A stretch of DNA of 64,000 nt. It comes from Daucus carota subsp. sativus (taxonomy: Eukaryota; Streptophyta; Magnoliopsida; Apiales; Apiaceae). Shown here one piece after another: positions 47,701 through 60,133 of this stretch (within the stretch, counting starts at the first letter, position 1; each line of letters opens with the position of its first letter). The stretch lies in the NCBI RefSeq assembly GCF_001625215.2, contig NC_030385.2:46649598-46713597 (forward strand). The letters run 5' to 3'. Below the pieces are notes generated by a model, which saw only the letters and a list, made by a program, of their open reading frames with translations, was not told where the DNA came from and did not search any database. The position numbers and the translations under genes were made by a program.

Positions 47701-48346
47701 GCCTCCTACAGTTTAAAAATAAGAGGAAAGTGAGCTTTAATCTATTTACTTGCTCAAATACTATTCCCACAACGTGTAAACATGTTCTGATAACATATAA
47801 GAAATATTTTATCGGAGAAAAAATAAATAAGCTATATTAATATTGTGTCAAACTTGACCACCAGTGTGAAAATTTAAATGCCCAAATTTCTAGAAAATAT
47901 ATCAAGCCAGGCATCACTGACCTAAAATACACTGCTAAGTTGAATTTCTGACATTATTCAAGTAAAACTTAAAGTGAGATTTTAACTCCAAACAGTTTTA
48001 TTACAGAGGTTATATGCATAAGCGTTCCAAAATTAAAATCTTTCATGGACAGGTAAAAGACAAGTATTCCAATTACGTGCTGCATCTTAAAACCCCTGAC
48101 CCTAATTTCTTCTAAAGAACATCGATCAGGTATTCAAACTACCAATACGACTCACAAGTATTTTAATGATTAATTCATACTATGCATAGAAGACCAATAA
48201 AGATGCCATTTCTTGAATACCTGCATAATCTCCCGCATACGATATTCCACATCAGGAGCAAGTGCAAGAGCTGCATCCGGGGTCAAATTATTAATACCCA
48301 TGCTTTGAGCTATGACCTCGACCGTCTCCTTTGGCACTATACTCAT
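38473..48346 (-). CDS. TAF6: Transcription initiation factor TFIID subunit 6 (TAF6)
   Basis: Twelve exons on the minus strand: 48346-48221, 47705-47619, 47528-47427, 47315-47207, 46958-46855, 46771-46634, 46488-46393, 43454-43330, 39939-39807, 39360-39235, 39142-39028, 38861-38473. Together they make 1650 nt, 549 aa, the same length as Arabidopsis TAF6. The N terminus ([20 protein letters not shown]...) is the histone fold that pairs with TAF9. [20 protein letters not shown] follows, then the HEAT-like domain ([13 protein letters not shown]... to [10 protein letters not shown]) and a less conserved Ser/acidic region. The end, [11 protein letters not shown]...[11 protein letters not shown], matches the plant family. 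TAF6 is a core subunit of TFIID in the nucleus. Introns 7 (2.9 kb) and 8 (3.4 kb) are swollen by MITEs and simple repeats; exons and splice sites are undamaged. Confidence 0.96.
40521..40768. repeat. Tandem duplication, period about 146 bp
   Basis: Copies at about 40521-40620 and 40668-40768 share 'gaatgataatatta', 'atttatcaaataaa' and 'caactttaag'. They flank a 47-base spacer and lie in TAF6 intron 8. Confidence 0.75.
40848..41241. mobile_element. Tourist-like (PIF/Harbinger) MITE
   Basis: 394 bp with inverted ends AGCATCTCCAGCAG and CTGCTGGAGATGCT and a TAA target duplication on each side (40845-40847, 41242-41244). The left end repeats 'gcatctccagcag' twice. Non-coding. It sits in TAF6 intron 8; a fragment of the same family lies at 24375-24512. 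Confidence 0.88.
44271..44312. repeat. (TA)n microsatellite
   Basis: About 40 bases of TA repeats directly abutting the left end of the TIR element at 44313. Confidence 0.95.
44313..44741. mobile_element. MITE flanked on both sides by (TA)n
   Basis: About 429 bp. The left end AGGCCAACATTCCAGAGAGG and the inverted right end AGGGTAGCACTCCATAGCAT diverge at the tips. They then agree over CTTATATGGAGTTAC, followed by a one-base difference and more matches (ATAAAT). So the inverted repeats span nearly 60 bases with mismatches. Both flanks are TA microsatellite. Non-coding. Confidence 0.82.
44742..44787. repeat. (TA)n microsatellite
   Basis: About 46 bases of TA between two TIR elements. Confidence 0.95.
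44788..45230. mobile_element. Second MITE beside (TA)n
   Basis: About 443 bp. The left end is AGGGATAGGATCAAAT and the inverted right end AGGGGTGGGTTCTGG; inside both, ACAAACTTACAAA is shared. The interior has 'gttgaac' and 'gtagaacac' motifs reminiscent of those in the 9097-9471 element. The left flank is TA repeat, the right flank 'ATACACACAC'. Non-coding. Confidence 0.75.
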
Positions 48347-51300
48347 ATTCTATTCGTCCAGACCTAAAGCCTCCACTCCTGAAACGCAACAAAACCGTAA
48401 GCACTACAATTCAGCCCTCAATAAATCTATCTTCCACATAACTAAACCAATTAGCTCCGACCCACTTAACCACAAAACTCATTCCAACAAATTTCACCAC
48501 CATATGCTAAAAAAAACTCATTGAGGCATTCCATCAAACACTTTGGAGACATTAAAAAAACAAAATTCATCTAAAACGCAAAAGTGGTTTCTCAAAATCA
48601 AGAGATTTTGTTACCTTGGCTGCAATTATGCAAGTAATTTGTAGTCAGCAGCTAGTAATTGACAAATCTTGATCAAGAAGGGTAATTGTAGCCCAGAAGA
48701 TGAATGCCAACAAAGATATAACAATGTAGATCGAAAGAGTGTGTATAGGTGGAGCAAGATTTATTACAAGATTAAAGGGTGCAATTGCAAAAGTTCAAAC
48801 TTAAAACTCCCCGGTTCGTCGTCCACTTCGTTCAAGAAAATAATACACGCAATGTGTGTGTATTTTGTGTATTATGTAGAGCTTTCCCCGTTTTTTATAT
48901 GTTCAACTGACTTTTATTTTATACATACTTGTAAATAACGATACAGAATCGGTTCTTAAAATTGATCCACAACTCTTGATTATAAATAAATTTTTAACAT
49001 CTAAATCTAAATATATTTTTTTAATGTTTTTTTATTGTTGCGTGTGAACAAAAATAATGTTAAAATATAATATTATTAATATATAGATGTTGACATTTTT
49101 TGCATGCGAAGTCTGCTGTAGAACCTTTTATCTCTAATGGCTCTCTTGAACATGACCCTAGAAATAATATATTTAATAAAATAAATATTTGTTAATAATA
49201 GTATTTTTCTTTTAGTTTTAGATTCATCAATAAAATTAAACAATATTAATAGGCTCAAGAGATTATGGAATGTGTATCGATCCAGATTTTAACAATATTA
49301 TAATACATTAATAATAATTATCAAAATATCTTTTATTAATTTACAACGCAAAGTGGATTCGGGCTAAATTTTGTAAATATATTTTCATTCTAAACTTTGA
49401 AAATCTTTTATTAATAAAATTTGTTATATTTAATACAAATCAAAATTTATACGTCACATCTTGATATATTCAATAAAAAAATTAAAGATTTTTTAAACTC
49501 AAACGATATACAGTCATTTATATTCGACCTAAATTAACAATGATATAGTGTCATCTTCGATAAAAATTTATAATTAACTTTTAAGATGTGATTATTCATT
49601 TAACATTTTAAATTATACTTTAAATTTTGACTATATTCACATAACTTTATTTAATATCTTATAATATTCAAAGACAAATGAATTTCTTGGTACTCTATGA
49701 GATAGTAGATTCAGAACTCTAGCTGGGGTATCATATATCCATTGAAATCCTTTCATCACTCTCCAAATATTAAAAGGTTGCATTTTAATTTTGCGTAGTG
49801 TTACATATCTCAAAGTTTTTTAGTTTTTTTTTTTCAAATAACGTGATAGGTTGATGTGTATAAGAAAATATTATTATTATTAGTATGATGTGAACTAATA
49901 ATACATTTAGGAAAAATATCTAAAAACGTACAGTATCTAATACTTTTCCTATGATCAAGAGTAGGCGCAAGTGGCAAACGAAAACGGGAGGAGTATATTT
50001 AAAACGGCTTATATTCGTATTAATTTTGTCACCTTGCAAGTGCTAAATAATTTAATCAGCATGCGGAACAAGTTTCTGCGGCTGATTTTCACTCCTGTTA
50101 AAGAAGTTAAAAATCCCTAGTACTCAACCGAACAAAGAGAGGAAAGAAAAGGTGTCTAGTAGTTGTCAGTTGGTCACTCTAGCAACAACCACCTAGCCCA
50201 GTACGGGTCGAGTCCATAATGTTCGATTATCCTCTACACTGAGCTAGGCCAATCGAAGCCCACTAATCGAATGGACCACCTATTTGTTCATGCATCATTC
50301 CATGTTATCATTTCTTCCCCATCTCCCTTTTAAAGCAACTAGTCAACTACAATCCTCCCACAACACCAACTCTGTTCCGGAATGGAATGGGGAGAATAAT
50401 TCAGACCGAAGTTTTCGAGTCAAAAAAATTAATAGACATTTTTATCAGCAAAGATGTTTTCTTAAAAGAATAAACAAGTTTCTTCTTATGAGTTATGAGT
50501 CCGTTCTATTTTTAAACACTCGGAGCGTCTAGCACATGCAAGTCATCATGATCATATGTACAAGGCCATAGCTGCTGGACAGTTTTAAGGGTCCTAGATC
50601 TATCGTACTACTAGCTTCCTTCATGCCATTAACCAATTGCATATCAGAATTCTTTCGAATGAATTGCAATAGTCTACATCTCGTTCTTTAACCTTGTACG
50701 AGTTCCGATAAATACCAGAGTAAATGTGCAGGGACCTGTTTATGTAAATAAGACGAACATTATATATTGAATTTTTAACAGCGATAGAACGGTGCGTAAA
50801 ATATTGTCGGTTTACAGTTCATCGTCTGTATTGGGACCAACAGGGCACGGCATATGCAGTCACCATCTGCATTAAGCAACCACAGACAAACTGTTTGACA
50901 ACACAATGAAAATCAAGAAATATTATCACCAGGCACATTATCAAATTTACCAACCCTTATATGATATCAAGATGGTAAACAACAGACTGTTTCGGCATCC
51001 AAGGAATATCACAATTTTCGCGGCCTTAACAGTTCTATCCCACCATTCTAGTCTTCTAGAGGGTCAAGGTTAAGCCAATGTTTTACGCATGCCAGCTTGG
51101 CTCAGAGCTTTAGGGATTCGATATGACATCACCATGTTTTATCTAGTGTGTCCTCCAAACACTCCTATAATGTTTTTGACATGTTACAAGGCAAGGATAG
51201 GGTCGGTCTAAGCTAAAGTCCAGACTGATCCTCAAAAATCAATATTATTTTAACATGTTATGATTTTTAGTTAAAAATTAGTAAATATTTGATTTTCAAC

Positions 51301-51854
51301 TCCGTCAACCTCCAAAATTTAGACATCTACTGCTTTAGCCCTGACTATCAAGGAATCCTGGTTCCGAACTCACAAATATCTATCAGCAATTACACGTAAA
51401 AAATGGGAACAACAGGAGTAAAAAAGATAAGGAATAGACATAGACCAAATGGCAAGCAAGCTTTTCCCTGGGGCCAATATACTGAAATACATGTGCAAAA
51501 AGCCAGTATATATCTTTTCATTTCTCAAATCCATCTCTTTCCATCTACTCATCAACTTTACAGTTCCTTGGCCACTTTGTTATTCGAAGGTGTGCATAGT
51601 CCAGCTCTAAAGTTCTGTAAATTCTTCACTCCTAATATAATTATATAAGTAACATGTGGGTGTCTTAGTTTATAAGTGATGATCACAGTAAAAAAATTGG
51701 CAAGTGAAGCTTAAGTTCTTCTTCTGAGTAAAGTATAAGTTCTTTCACTTTTCGACTAACATGATATTCTTTTTTAGGGGGAATCATCCTAGCTTGTTGA
51801 TATAATAAGCGACATCTCAACTGGGGCTTCTACATTGGGATTGCGAATCTGATC
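48347..51854. other. Divergent intergenic region between TAF6 and IQD
   Basis: Contains both promoters. The open frames at 48182-48524 overlap TAF6 exon 1 on the other strand; those at 48669-48938 and 50284-50532 have no recognisable domain. The part 48950-50000 is extremely AT-rich. I see no complete transposon here. Confidence 0.5.
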
Positions 51855-53978
51855 ATGGGAATCACCGGGGAGCTTGTTAGGAGTGTCTTCTCCAAGAGCA
51901 AGTCCATCAGAGGTCATGAAGCCAATGTGAGTCAATTTCACTAATTTTTCTTGCTTGCTAACAACTCTCTTAGATTATGTATTACCATATAACTCGTGAG
52001 ACTATTGTATACATGGTGAAATCATGATCCCTTTGCTCAATCGACACAATCCTTTTTTTGATGAAGCAGGTCAGAAGTAATCAAGAACGGAAAAGATGGA
52101 AAAGTTCAGTGAGATCCTACCTGTGTGGGGATGAATTTAACTCTGTTCTCGCGGAGGAGGATTCAGCTTCTCTGAGGAGCTCCAAAGTCACTGTATCAAC
52201 TGAACCTGAATTTAGTTCGACCAATGTAGATGATCCTGCTTCTTCCGTTTGGAGCTCTGAGGCTACAGTCACCCAACCTGTTCCAGAGAACTTAGTCGAG
52301 AAAACAGATGCTGAGAGCAAGCAAAATGATGTAGATATACAAGAAGAAAAACATAATTCAACCTCTAATTTGTTTCGCAAAGATGATGCGGCAATTGTAA
52401 TCCAGTCGGCATTAAGAAGATTTCTGGTAAATCTACAGAGTCAGACTTACACATTCTATGCTTAGCTATTTTGTAACTCATGTTATCACAACAATGTTGC
52501 CATGTCATTGAGAAGGGCACATTGCTAAATTATATGTTAAATATGCATTCTAAACCATGCAATGTACTTCTTCCAGTTTCCAGTTTCTAAATTTCATGTT
52601 TAACATCTTTTCAGGCTCGGAGGCACAAGGAAGGACTCAGCTTGATGGATTGTAAGGAAAAGCTCGTTGTAGGAGCAGAAAGTAAAAGGAGTAACTCTGT
52701 TGGAACATCTATAGAAGTTCAAACTGGAAATTTAACAGTTCAATCCTTTCAAGAGGAAAGCGAGAGTCAGCTTCAACGAGTGCAACACAAAGGGAGACCT
52801 CAAGTACTGAAGCTAAAGGTAAACTAGCAAATAGTGTAGTTCACTCGATTATGAAAGATACATATAGAATGCTGAATTGGTAATGCAAAACAAATAGTTC
52901 GACTAAAGTTCAAGGCTGTATATAGCATCGAATATTAATTAGCAATTGACAGTCATTGAAATTAGAATGGCAGAAGTCACCTGAATTACTCATAAACCAA
53001 ACCTTGTTACCAATTTGAGTAGTTCGACCATTTTATAATATCTCGGATTACTAAATATTGTCATGCATCTTGCAGGAGGACTGGGATGATAGCACCGTAA
53101 GCAGCAATATATCAAAGCTGAGAATGCAAAACAGATTAGAAGCAACAACAAGGCGCGAAAGAGCGTTAGCTTATGCCTTCTCGCAACAGGTAAAAATTAC
53201 CAAAATATGAATGATTCATGACAAAAAGGATCAAATCAAGTTTATAACACTGTGTTTGATCTTTTAGCTAAGAGTCTGTTCAAAGAAGAAACACACAAGA
53301 TCCGAATCAGAAGTTGTGGAATCTAACATGGGCTGGAATTGGCTCGAACGTTGGATGGCAACCCGCCAGCAAGATAATTGCTTAACAGAAATAACTAAGC
53401 AATATGAGCCACTAAATAGAAACCAAAAAACAGCTACGAGGAAGAGGCTGTTATTTGATATAGGGGGAGAAGAGGAAAGTTGCGGATCAAACGAAGTTGC
53501 TATACAACTTGATAATTTTTCTGTCCCAGCATTTTCAAAAGAAAAGGAAGATTACACAAAGCCCCTGCAGGACAGGCTAAAGCCAACAAGTGTTTCAAGA
53601 TGCAAGACTTTGCCAAGAGACCACTATTCCAAGGAGACTGTAAAGCTAGATGCTCAGACAAGTAACCCAAAGGACAATGTTAAGGTAGATGCTCGAACAT
53701 GGGTATATAATTAATTAATTATATAGTTAATTAAATTAACTAGAAGAAAGCTGATGAACATGTAATTTTCTGCTCGAAGTTTCTCAGACATAATGAAATT
53801 GGACAGTACTATATCAGCAGCATTAACATAATTATGTCATCTGATACAGGTGATCAAGAAACAATCTGCAGGGGAGGATGAAATAGACAAAAAACATAAC
53901 AAGCCAAAACAGCCTTCGGGACTCAAGAAAGAAGCAGAATGTAAAGATGCTACATCTAAAGCATCACCAGAACTTTAA
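51855..53978 (+). CDS. IQ67-domain (IQD) calmodulin-binding protein
   Basis: Six exons: 51855-51926, 52070-52426, 52615-52818, 53076-53189, 53268-53702, 53850-53978; 436 aa, all introns phase 0. The start MGITGELVRSVFSKSKSIRG and the segment RSYLCGDEFNSVLAEEDSAS resemble the IQD33-like subgroup. The IQ motif (AAIVIQSALRRFL|ARR, about residues 131-146) is cut by intron 2, the conserved intron position of the family. Exon 4 carries LRMQNRLEATTRRERALAYA, and exon 5 the plant IQD hallmark GWNWLERWMA (about 271-280). IQD proteins bind calmodulin and act as scaffolds on microtubules, plasma membrane or nucleus. The C terminus is Lys-rich and of low complexity. Which Arabidopsis member is the orthologue needs a tree. 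Confidence 0.93.
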
Positions 53979-54847
53979 AGTTTCAAAGAACTATTCCAAG
54001 TAGGGATTTTAGTCTCACTAGCAAAATATGCGTGTAAGATTGGATTTGTGCAGTAGCGTTGTGGCTTCTTAGTATATGTAAATTGGGGTCGACTTGGTGT
54101 AATAGGGTTGTCTCTTTCTAGCATATGTAGTATCTTGTTGTATGCTTATAAGTGCAGCAGTTTTTAAGGGAGCAGAAGTCAGAATTCTGCTCTGGATGTT
54201 TCATTTTGGCACTGGATACAGAATGCAGATGTGTTGAACAAGGATTTCAAACAAGCTTCTCATTTCAAAACCACTGTAAAATCTTAATAGGGTTCAAACT
54301 TCGGGATTTGTCCTATTAAGATTTTACAGTGTCAGGGAATTGTTACAGAAGATGGTGATCCAAAGATAAACCCCTAATAGCTATTTTTTAACAAATAGCT
54401 AAAAAAGATTTGGTCGGTTTCTAAATTCTAATCTATCAAAGTAGATACTCCTGCACAGACATAAGTATATCCTTCTAATCCTTTCATACTCTGAAAATAG
54501 ATCAATATTTAGGATATTCATATAAGACGCTTAAGACATAATTTGCAATACTGTACAGTATCCTAATATAGCTTGATATACAAGGCATCTCCTGAAACCC
54601 AAAAGAAACCGTAGAGACAAAATAGAGGTAAAACACCCTTTTATAACATTTTACAACAAAACACCAATGATTTATGTTATTTCCTATACATATTGAAAAC
54701 TATATAAACTTTCCACTCAAACTGTCAATGAAGAAACCTAAATCGATTTGCCCACTCATGCAAAATCAATATAAATCTGAGTATTTCAATTATATATCTA
54801 CCATCCTACATGGAAAGGTATAACAGAAAGGAGATAAATGGTGCGCA
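53979..54847. other. Convergent intergenic region of IQD and DUF1664 genes
   Basis: About 870 bases that should contain both 3' UTRs. The notable item is the perfect 20-bp inverted repeat at 54272-54331. No coding sequence. Confidence 0.6.
54272..54331. repeat. Perfect 20-bp inverted repeat with 20-base loop
   Basis: 54272-54291 (CACTGTAAAATCTTAATAGG) is exactly complementary to 54312-54331, with a 20-base loop between. It lies about 300 bases past the IQD stop and about 520 bases past the DUF1664 stop, where the two transcripts converge. It could shape RNA 3' ends, or be the remains of a tiny insertion. Confidence 0.85.
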
Positions 54848-57800
54848 CTATCCCAATATGTCCAGGGTTGCCGATAAGCTAACCGGATAAGACCTGTGTA
54901 TCCTTGTTCTCGCAGCGGAAAAATCTTTGCCTGGGTTGTCAGGATGAATAATTTTCCTTGTAGCTACGATTGCTTTATGTGTAGATATTGCATCATCATT
55001 TTCAGCAAATAGTGAAAGCCCCTGAAAATCAATTCTAATAATATTACTGAAAGAAACGGGACATGGCAGTTAAAAATCAAGTTCAAGTGACTCAGGTCTC
55101 AGCATACCTTTGGTGATTTGTCCTTGTATGCAATTGATGGATGCTCTATCATTTTAGCACCAACATCCTATCCACCCAGAAGATACTTATAATTATTCAA
55201 TTATTCAGATTCAGATGAGAGAGAACAATACAAGACAATTTGGAATTTTCATACCAAGGTACACGCAACAAAAAGATAAAAGAGAGAATATATACAGGTG
55301 CAATATTAATAAACATTCTCTTTCAGCCAAGTCAAAAGGTGAACCCATTTCTAGATTGTAGGGTCGAGTACTAGCGCTCACGCTAATGTAGGCGGACTGA
55401 TAGTAGAGAATTGTGTAACAATGGGCATCATCTACAAAACACTTTTGCAGAGGGAAACTAGGCTAGCAGACTGATGCACTAATTCTTGCTCAAGTTTGGG
55501 AGACTCACTACAGATCTAGACATATTATATAAGCTAGAGGTGTCTTTAGAGTGAATTTCATTGTGCAAACTCTCCTACATCACATGTATTAAAAGGATTT
55601 ACTTTCTAAACACAAACATCCATATACCTGAGAAGGTTTAGAATTTGTCCCATCATTAATGCCACTAGCTGCTTGGCAAAGATACCAAAGACCTGTATTG
55701 GTTGCATCCTTCAAGTAGCATAACAAGGACAAATGTGAGACAACATTTTAATTGATACACATAGTAGAAAGAGTTATTTATCATTTAAGACGAGTACAAT
55801 TAAAGAAAACCTGCTTGCTTTCAAGGAGCTCAAGTTGTCCTTCCTGGCGTGTACAACAAAATCCATAAAGAAATTTAGTTAAGGAGACAGTTTGATTCCC
55901 CGCAATCCAAGTTAACATGCTAGATAAAAAGTAGTGGCAACTTACCAACCCAGATACCATTTGATGGATTGTTTCAATGTCAAAGCTTATCTGATTAAGA
56001 TTGGACTTCACCTCACCTACCTGCATATGCACATGATTAGCTAATATCATGTGAAATGAATATTGTTGTGTGATTATCCTATTCACAGAAGATAGTGAAT
56101 GCATGTTCCAAACTGATGAAGCAAATAATACTAATGCTGCTAGTGAGGAATGAGTCATCGCGTTATTGTTTCCTTACCTTCATTAAATGCATGTACAATC
56201 TATCTCTAATCCATAATCAAATGCTAGCAACCATAATACATGCACTTCCTTCCCATACTTATTTATAAATTAACTTTCGAAATGATGATCATATTACTTA
56301 AACACAAGATCATAGTTTTTGTTACTATGCAACAGAAAGACTGAACAAAAATTGTGACAAACTTGATAATGATAAAGATTATGTCTTCGGAACATGAGGA
56401 TCAGAGAAGCCGACTTTTTTCACTTTTTTAACATCTTAGACTATTTTGTTAGCTACTATTATATGTCCCACATCCCATGCTAATTGATATTGGGAGCTTG
56501 CGCATATTTAAATTAGAAGAATATGGATGTCTTTATTGTTCTGCTACTTTCCGCACCATTCACTTTTATGAATCTACAAGTTGTATTTCTATCTCCTGAA
56601 AATTGATGTGTTTATACAAAGAAGAGAGGACCTCCTTGTGAACTTAACAGGATTGGGCTGTTCCTGTTGTGATGGAAATGTGATATTGCACGGGGAACCC
56701 TCTTTTTGTTCATGAATCAGTTGTAACAAGATTACATTAATAGAGAAAGTTACTCACATCACTTGAAATGATATTAGATATTTCCTTCTGCTCATCCAAT
56801 TTCCAGTCCAAGTTTTCCAGCCTCTTTGAGAGATGCTTTTTTGTTGACTGCAAAATTACAGAGACTGAAGATATTGCTACCACCCAAAACTTTCTTTGTA
56901 AGGAATGTTCCATACTACCTCAAATGTATACAACTTACGGCTAGTGTTTCAGATACATGCTCCAATTGTTTTGAAACAGTTGCTACAGCATTCGCCATAT
57001 TATGTTTTGTAACAAACATAACATCAGACAATGACCAACCCTAACAAAACATGATATATATTCAATGATCAGTATCAGCAAGTACCAGCAAATACGATAA
57101 AATAAGAAAAGACCGTTCATTTCAGTATCTAAAAAGAAAAACTTAAACATTTTATCGTGTATGAGTTCTATTGGTTTCATCGACGCACATTTAATCACCT
57201 CAGTTCAAGATAAGAAACAATTTTCAATTGGCATCAAATATTTATCCAACAAGCAGAGGACAGCTTGCTAAAAGAATAGAAACTTAGACCCTCTCTTGCA
57301 AAAACGTACTAACATATACAGAGAGAAGGTGTGATAATAATATGATCATGGTTTATACACTAAAGAGATGAGCAGCACAAGCCAATGAACGCAGTATCAG
57401 ATAGAATCATATATCAGTATATATCATCATAATGTTCAGCAGCATACCAGCTGTTGGTTGATTAGTAAAAGACTTACCTTCCACCACATGTAACAGTATC
57501 CCATTGCTCCGAGGGCTGCTGCTGGCATTAAATATGAAGAGTAGCTTCCTGTAAGAAAAAATAAAAAGTTCAAATGCAAGTGGAAAATGCTAAAAGCACA
57601 TAAACATGCAAATATATCATTTATTTATATTAATATCCTTGTCAATTTGTTAAATCAATTCATAAAATGTGGCGAGAGCTCATACTGTAGCTGAAAATCT
57701 TTCAACCTCAAAATCATCAGGAAGAATAGCCCTCAACTAGAGGAGGCCTCCTACACAACTATTTTGTGCATGAGAGATGATAAAATTCACAAATCCAAGG

Positions 57801-60133
57801 TACAAAAGTAGAAACAGACTGACTAAGCCAGTCTAATCAGCTACCTGTCTACCTTCCCAAATTTAAACTTAAGTTTCTTAAAATAAATTGCATTACCTGT
57901 TAGTTACTAACAAAGTCATAAAGAACTCAATCAGAACATCCTTTAAAGCATGATACACCACTAGTTGTCTGTCAATATTCATGGATTAAAAGTGCTACAG
58001 ATGATTCATTATTCATACCACTAGAGCTCGAACTTCCAGTGTAGATAGTAATAGGATTTGAGGTTGTTAATTCCCTGATCTCTTGTGCCAATTGCCGGAT
58101 CTGTAGGCAACACAATTATAGAGAACGAAATAAATTATAAAAAAAAATATTAACACCAGGTATTATGAGAAAGTGTTAAACAAGTTGTACGGATTACGGA
58201 AGTTCCTTAACAATATGCTAGAAATTCAAGGGAGACTACAATCTTTAATCCTACAGAAAATTACTTGCAGTATTGCTGATAATGGGATTTGATAAATAAG
58301 CTATGAGTAGTTGAGTCAAAAGAAATACAATTGGCCTGACAAAAGAAAATTAAATAAATACAATTAGAGCTTAAATAGTAAAGTGTGGAGCTTATCTTTC
58401 AATTCCTGAAATATAAAATAATTGATACAAGAACATGTTTAGAAAAAACATTTTCAATTTCCACAATGTATGATATAATTTTTCAATGTTAAATAACTCA
58501 TAAAAAGCCTATTCATTGTCATATAAAAAATAAGAGCCTGAATATGGGGAGCAAGAAAACGGAGCTTTTAAAATTGATTGTATTGTTATCTATGTAATAG
58601 ACTCTTTTTTTGCAAGATATGAATAGCAAATTACAGCCGTGTGAGTTTCTATCTCTAGTAGACAGGTTCTCTTTTTCACTCTTCTATATATTGTCCAGTG
58701 CTACTATATAGATGCTTGTCAACAAGACAGATAAAACAGATCCACTGGTTCAGTAATGTTGTAGAATATTATTATCCTTCATCTAAGATCATACACGTAG
58801 GGTTCCCTGGGTTATCTACTACTCCCTCTGTCCCAAACATTTCTGTACACTTTCCCTTTTGGGATGTCCCATCCAATCTTTACATTTCAAAACTTACCAA
58901 ATATAATAAAATTTCATTATATAAAAATCAATTACCCCACTGTTTTTCTCCACTATACTTACTTTATAAATTAAATATCGATCGGTCCCACCACTATCCT
59001 CACTTTTCTTAATTCTTCACTCTTAATTTACATATTTTCTTAACCTCCGTCACTCCGTGCCCAACCCAAATGTAAATATTTGGGTGGCTTTTACATTTGG
59101 GTGGCACGGAGGGAGTACAACTTAGTACACGTCTGCACTTGACATGGCAAGTAAGCAATACTTCTACTACAATACTAATGACCAGAGATCGTTCTCCCTC
59201 TTCCAAACCTTTTCTTAAGGGACCAGACCAAATTTTCAGATTTAAAATGATTAAATAGTTTGTTCCAATAACAAAGTTTAGTCCCAGAATCTAAAACCTT
59301 GGCATATATTGTGCTGACTTTTAAAATGCATATAGTATTACTTTTCCCAGTACCGAGTCTAAAAACACATAATTATATTACAAGAAGACTCAATTTTAGG
59401 TCACATTCTTAATTTACTTTTATTAAAAAAGTAGAAATTTTTTATGTTCAGCAAAATTATCATAGTTTTTTAGTTAAAACTCAGAACAGAAAGGAGATTG
59501 CATGATAAAAGAGTTATCAACAAAGAATAAAATCAATTCCGAACATATACCTGAGCAGCATAATAAGCCCCATCGAGTCCAGGCGAGCTCTCAGACTCAC
59601 TAACACCCTTAGTCAACTCTTGTAGCTGGCAAATGATATCAGACAATTTTCCGCTCCTCAAAACCACCGTGCCAGTAAGACCTGCACAACAATAGAATCA
59701 GCAACACGCTTTTTAACCACTTACTTAACCTACAACCTACCTATCGTGCTACATAATTCTACTTACAAACTAACTGCCCACTACACCACACCGCATAAAC
59801 TAATCTCACTAAACAAAATAAATAATCAGCATCAATAATTTAGTATGACTAATAAATTGTCTATCAGCAATTGATCTATTCAGCATAACACAAGTTCTAT
59901 CGAATATGCTAGTTAAATTATACGATATGATTACGGTAGACCTTCCTCCAAATATCTTGAGATTTTACGAGAACGGGTAACTAAAAGAATTATAATAATC
60001 GAATAGAGATGGGAACAATACGCGAAGTAACACGGGGAGATAATAAAAGGGAAGATGAGTGGGAGAAAAACGGACCGGCGCCGACGAGGATGAGGACTTT
60101 AGAGGTGGCGATACCACTTTGCATCATCGCCAT
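54848..60133 (-). CDS. DUF1664-family coiled-coil membrane protein
   Basis: Eleven exons on the minus strand: 60133-60076, 59681-59551, 58100-58019, 57548-57478, 57040-56939, 56847-56758, 56020-55946, 55843-55811, 55708-55628, 55167-55108, 55021-54848; 957 nt, 318 aa. The N terminus MAMMQSGIATSKVLILVGAG plus LTGTVVLRSGKLSDII, then IRQLAQEIRELT, a hydrophobic segment (YLMPAAALGAMGYCYMWWKG, about 96-115) and a long coiled-coil stretch. The latter covers VTKHNMANAVATVSKQLEHV, KKHLSKRLENLDWKLDEQKE and DIETIHQMVSGLEGQLELLE. The order is that of plant DUF1664 proteins, whose role is unknown. One membrane anchor near the middle and heptads after it suggest an organelle-membrane or tethering protein; that is inference. 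Exon 8 is only 33 nt. Introns are long, and intron 2 holds a MITE (58822-59115). Confidence 0.88.
58822..59115. mobile_element. Stowaway-like MITE, family D (uninterrupted copy)
   Basis: 294 bp with ends CTCCCTCTGTCCCAAACATT / GTGGCACGGAGGGAG and TA on both sides. It lies in intron 2 of the DUF1664 gene. The run 'gtcccatccaatctttaca' is the empty-site counterpart of the Helitron insertion at 21410/22669. Confidence 0.87.

Noticed and set aside
52117-52380. Minus-strand open frame over IQD exon 2
   Set aside because: Antisense shadow of the conserved IQD exon.
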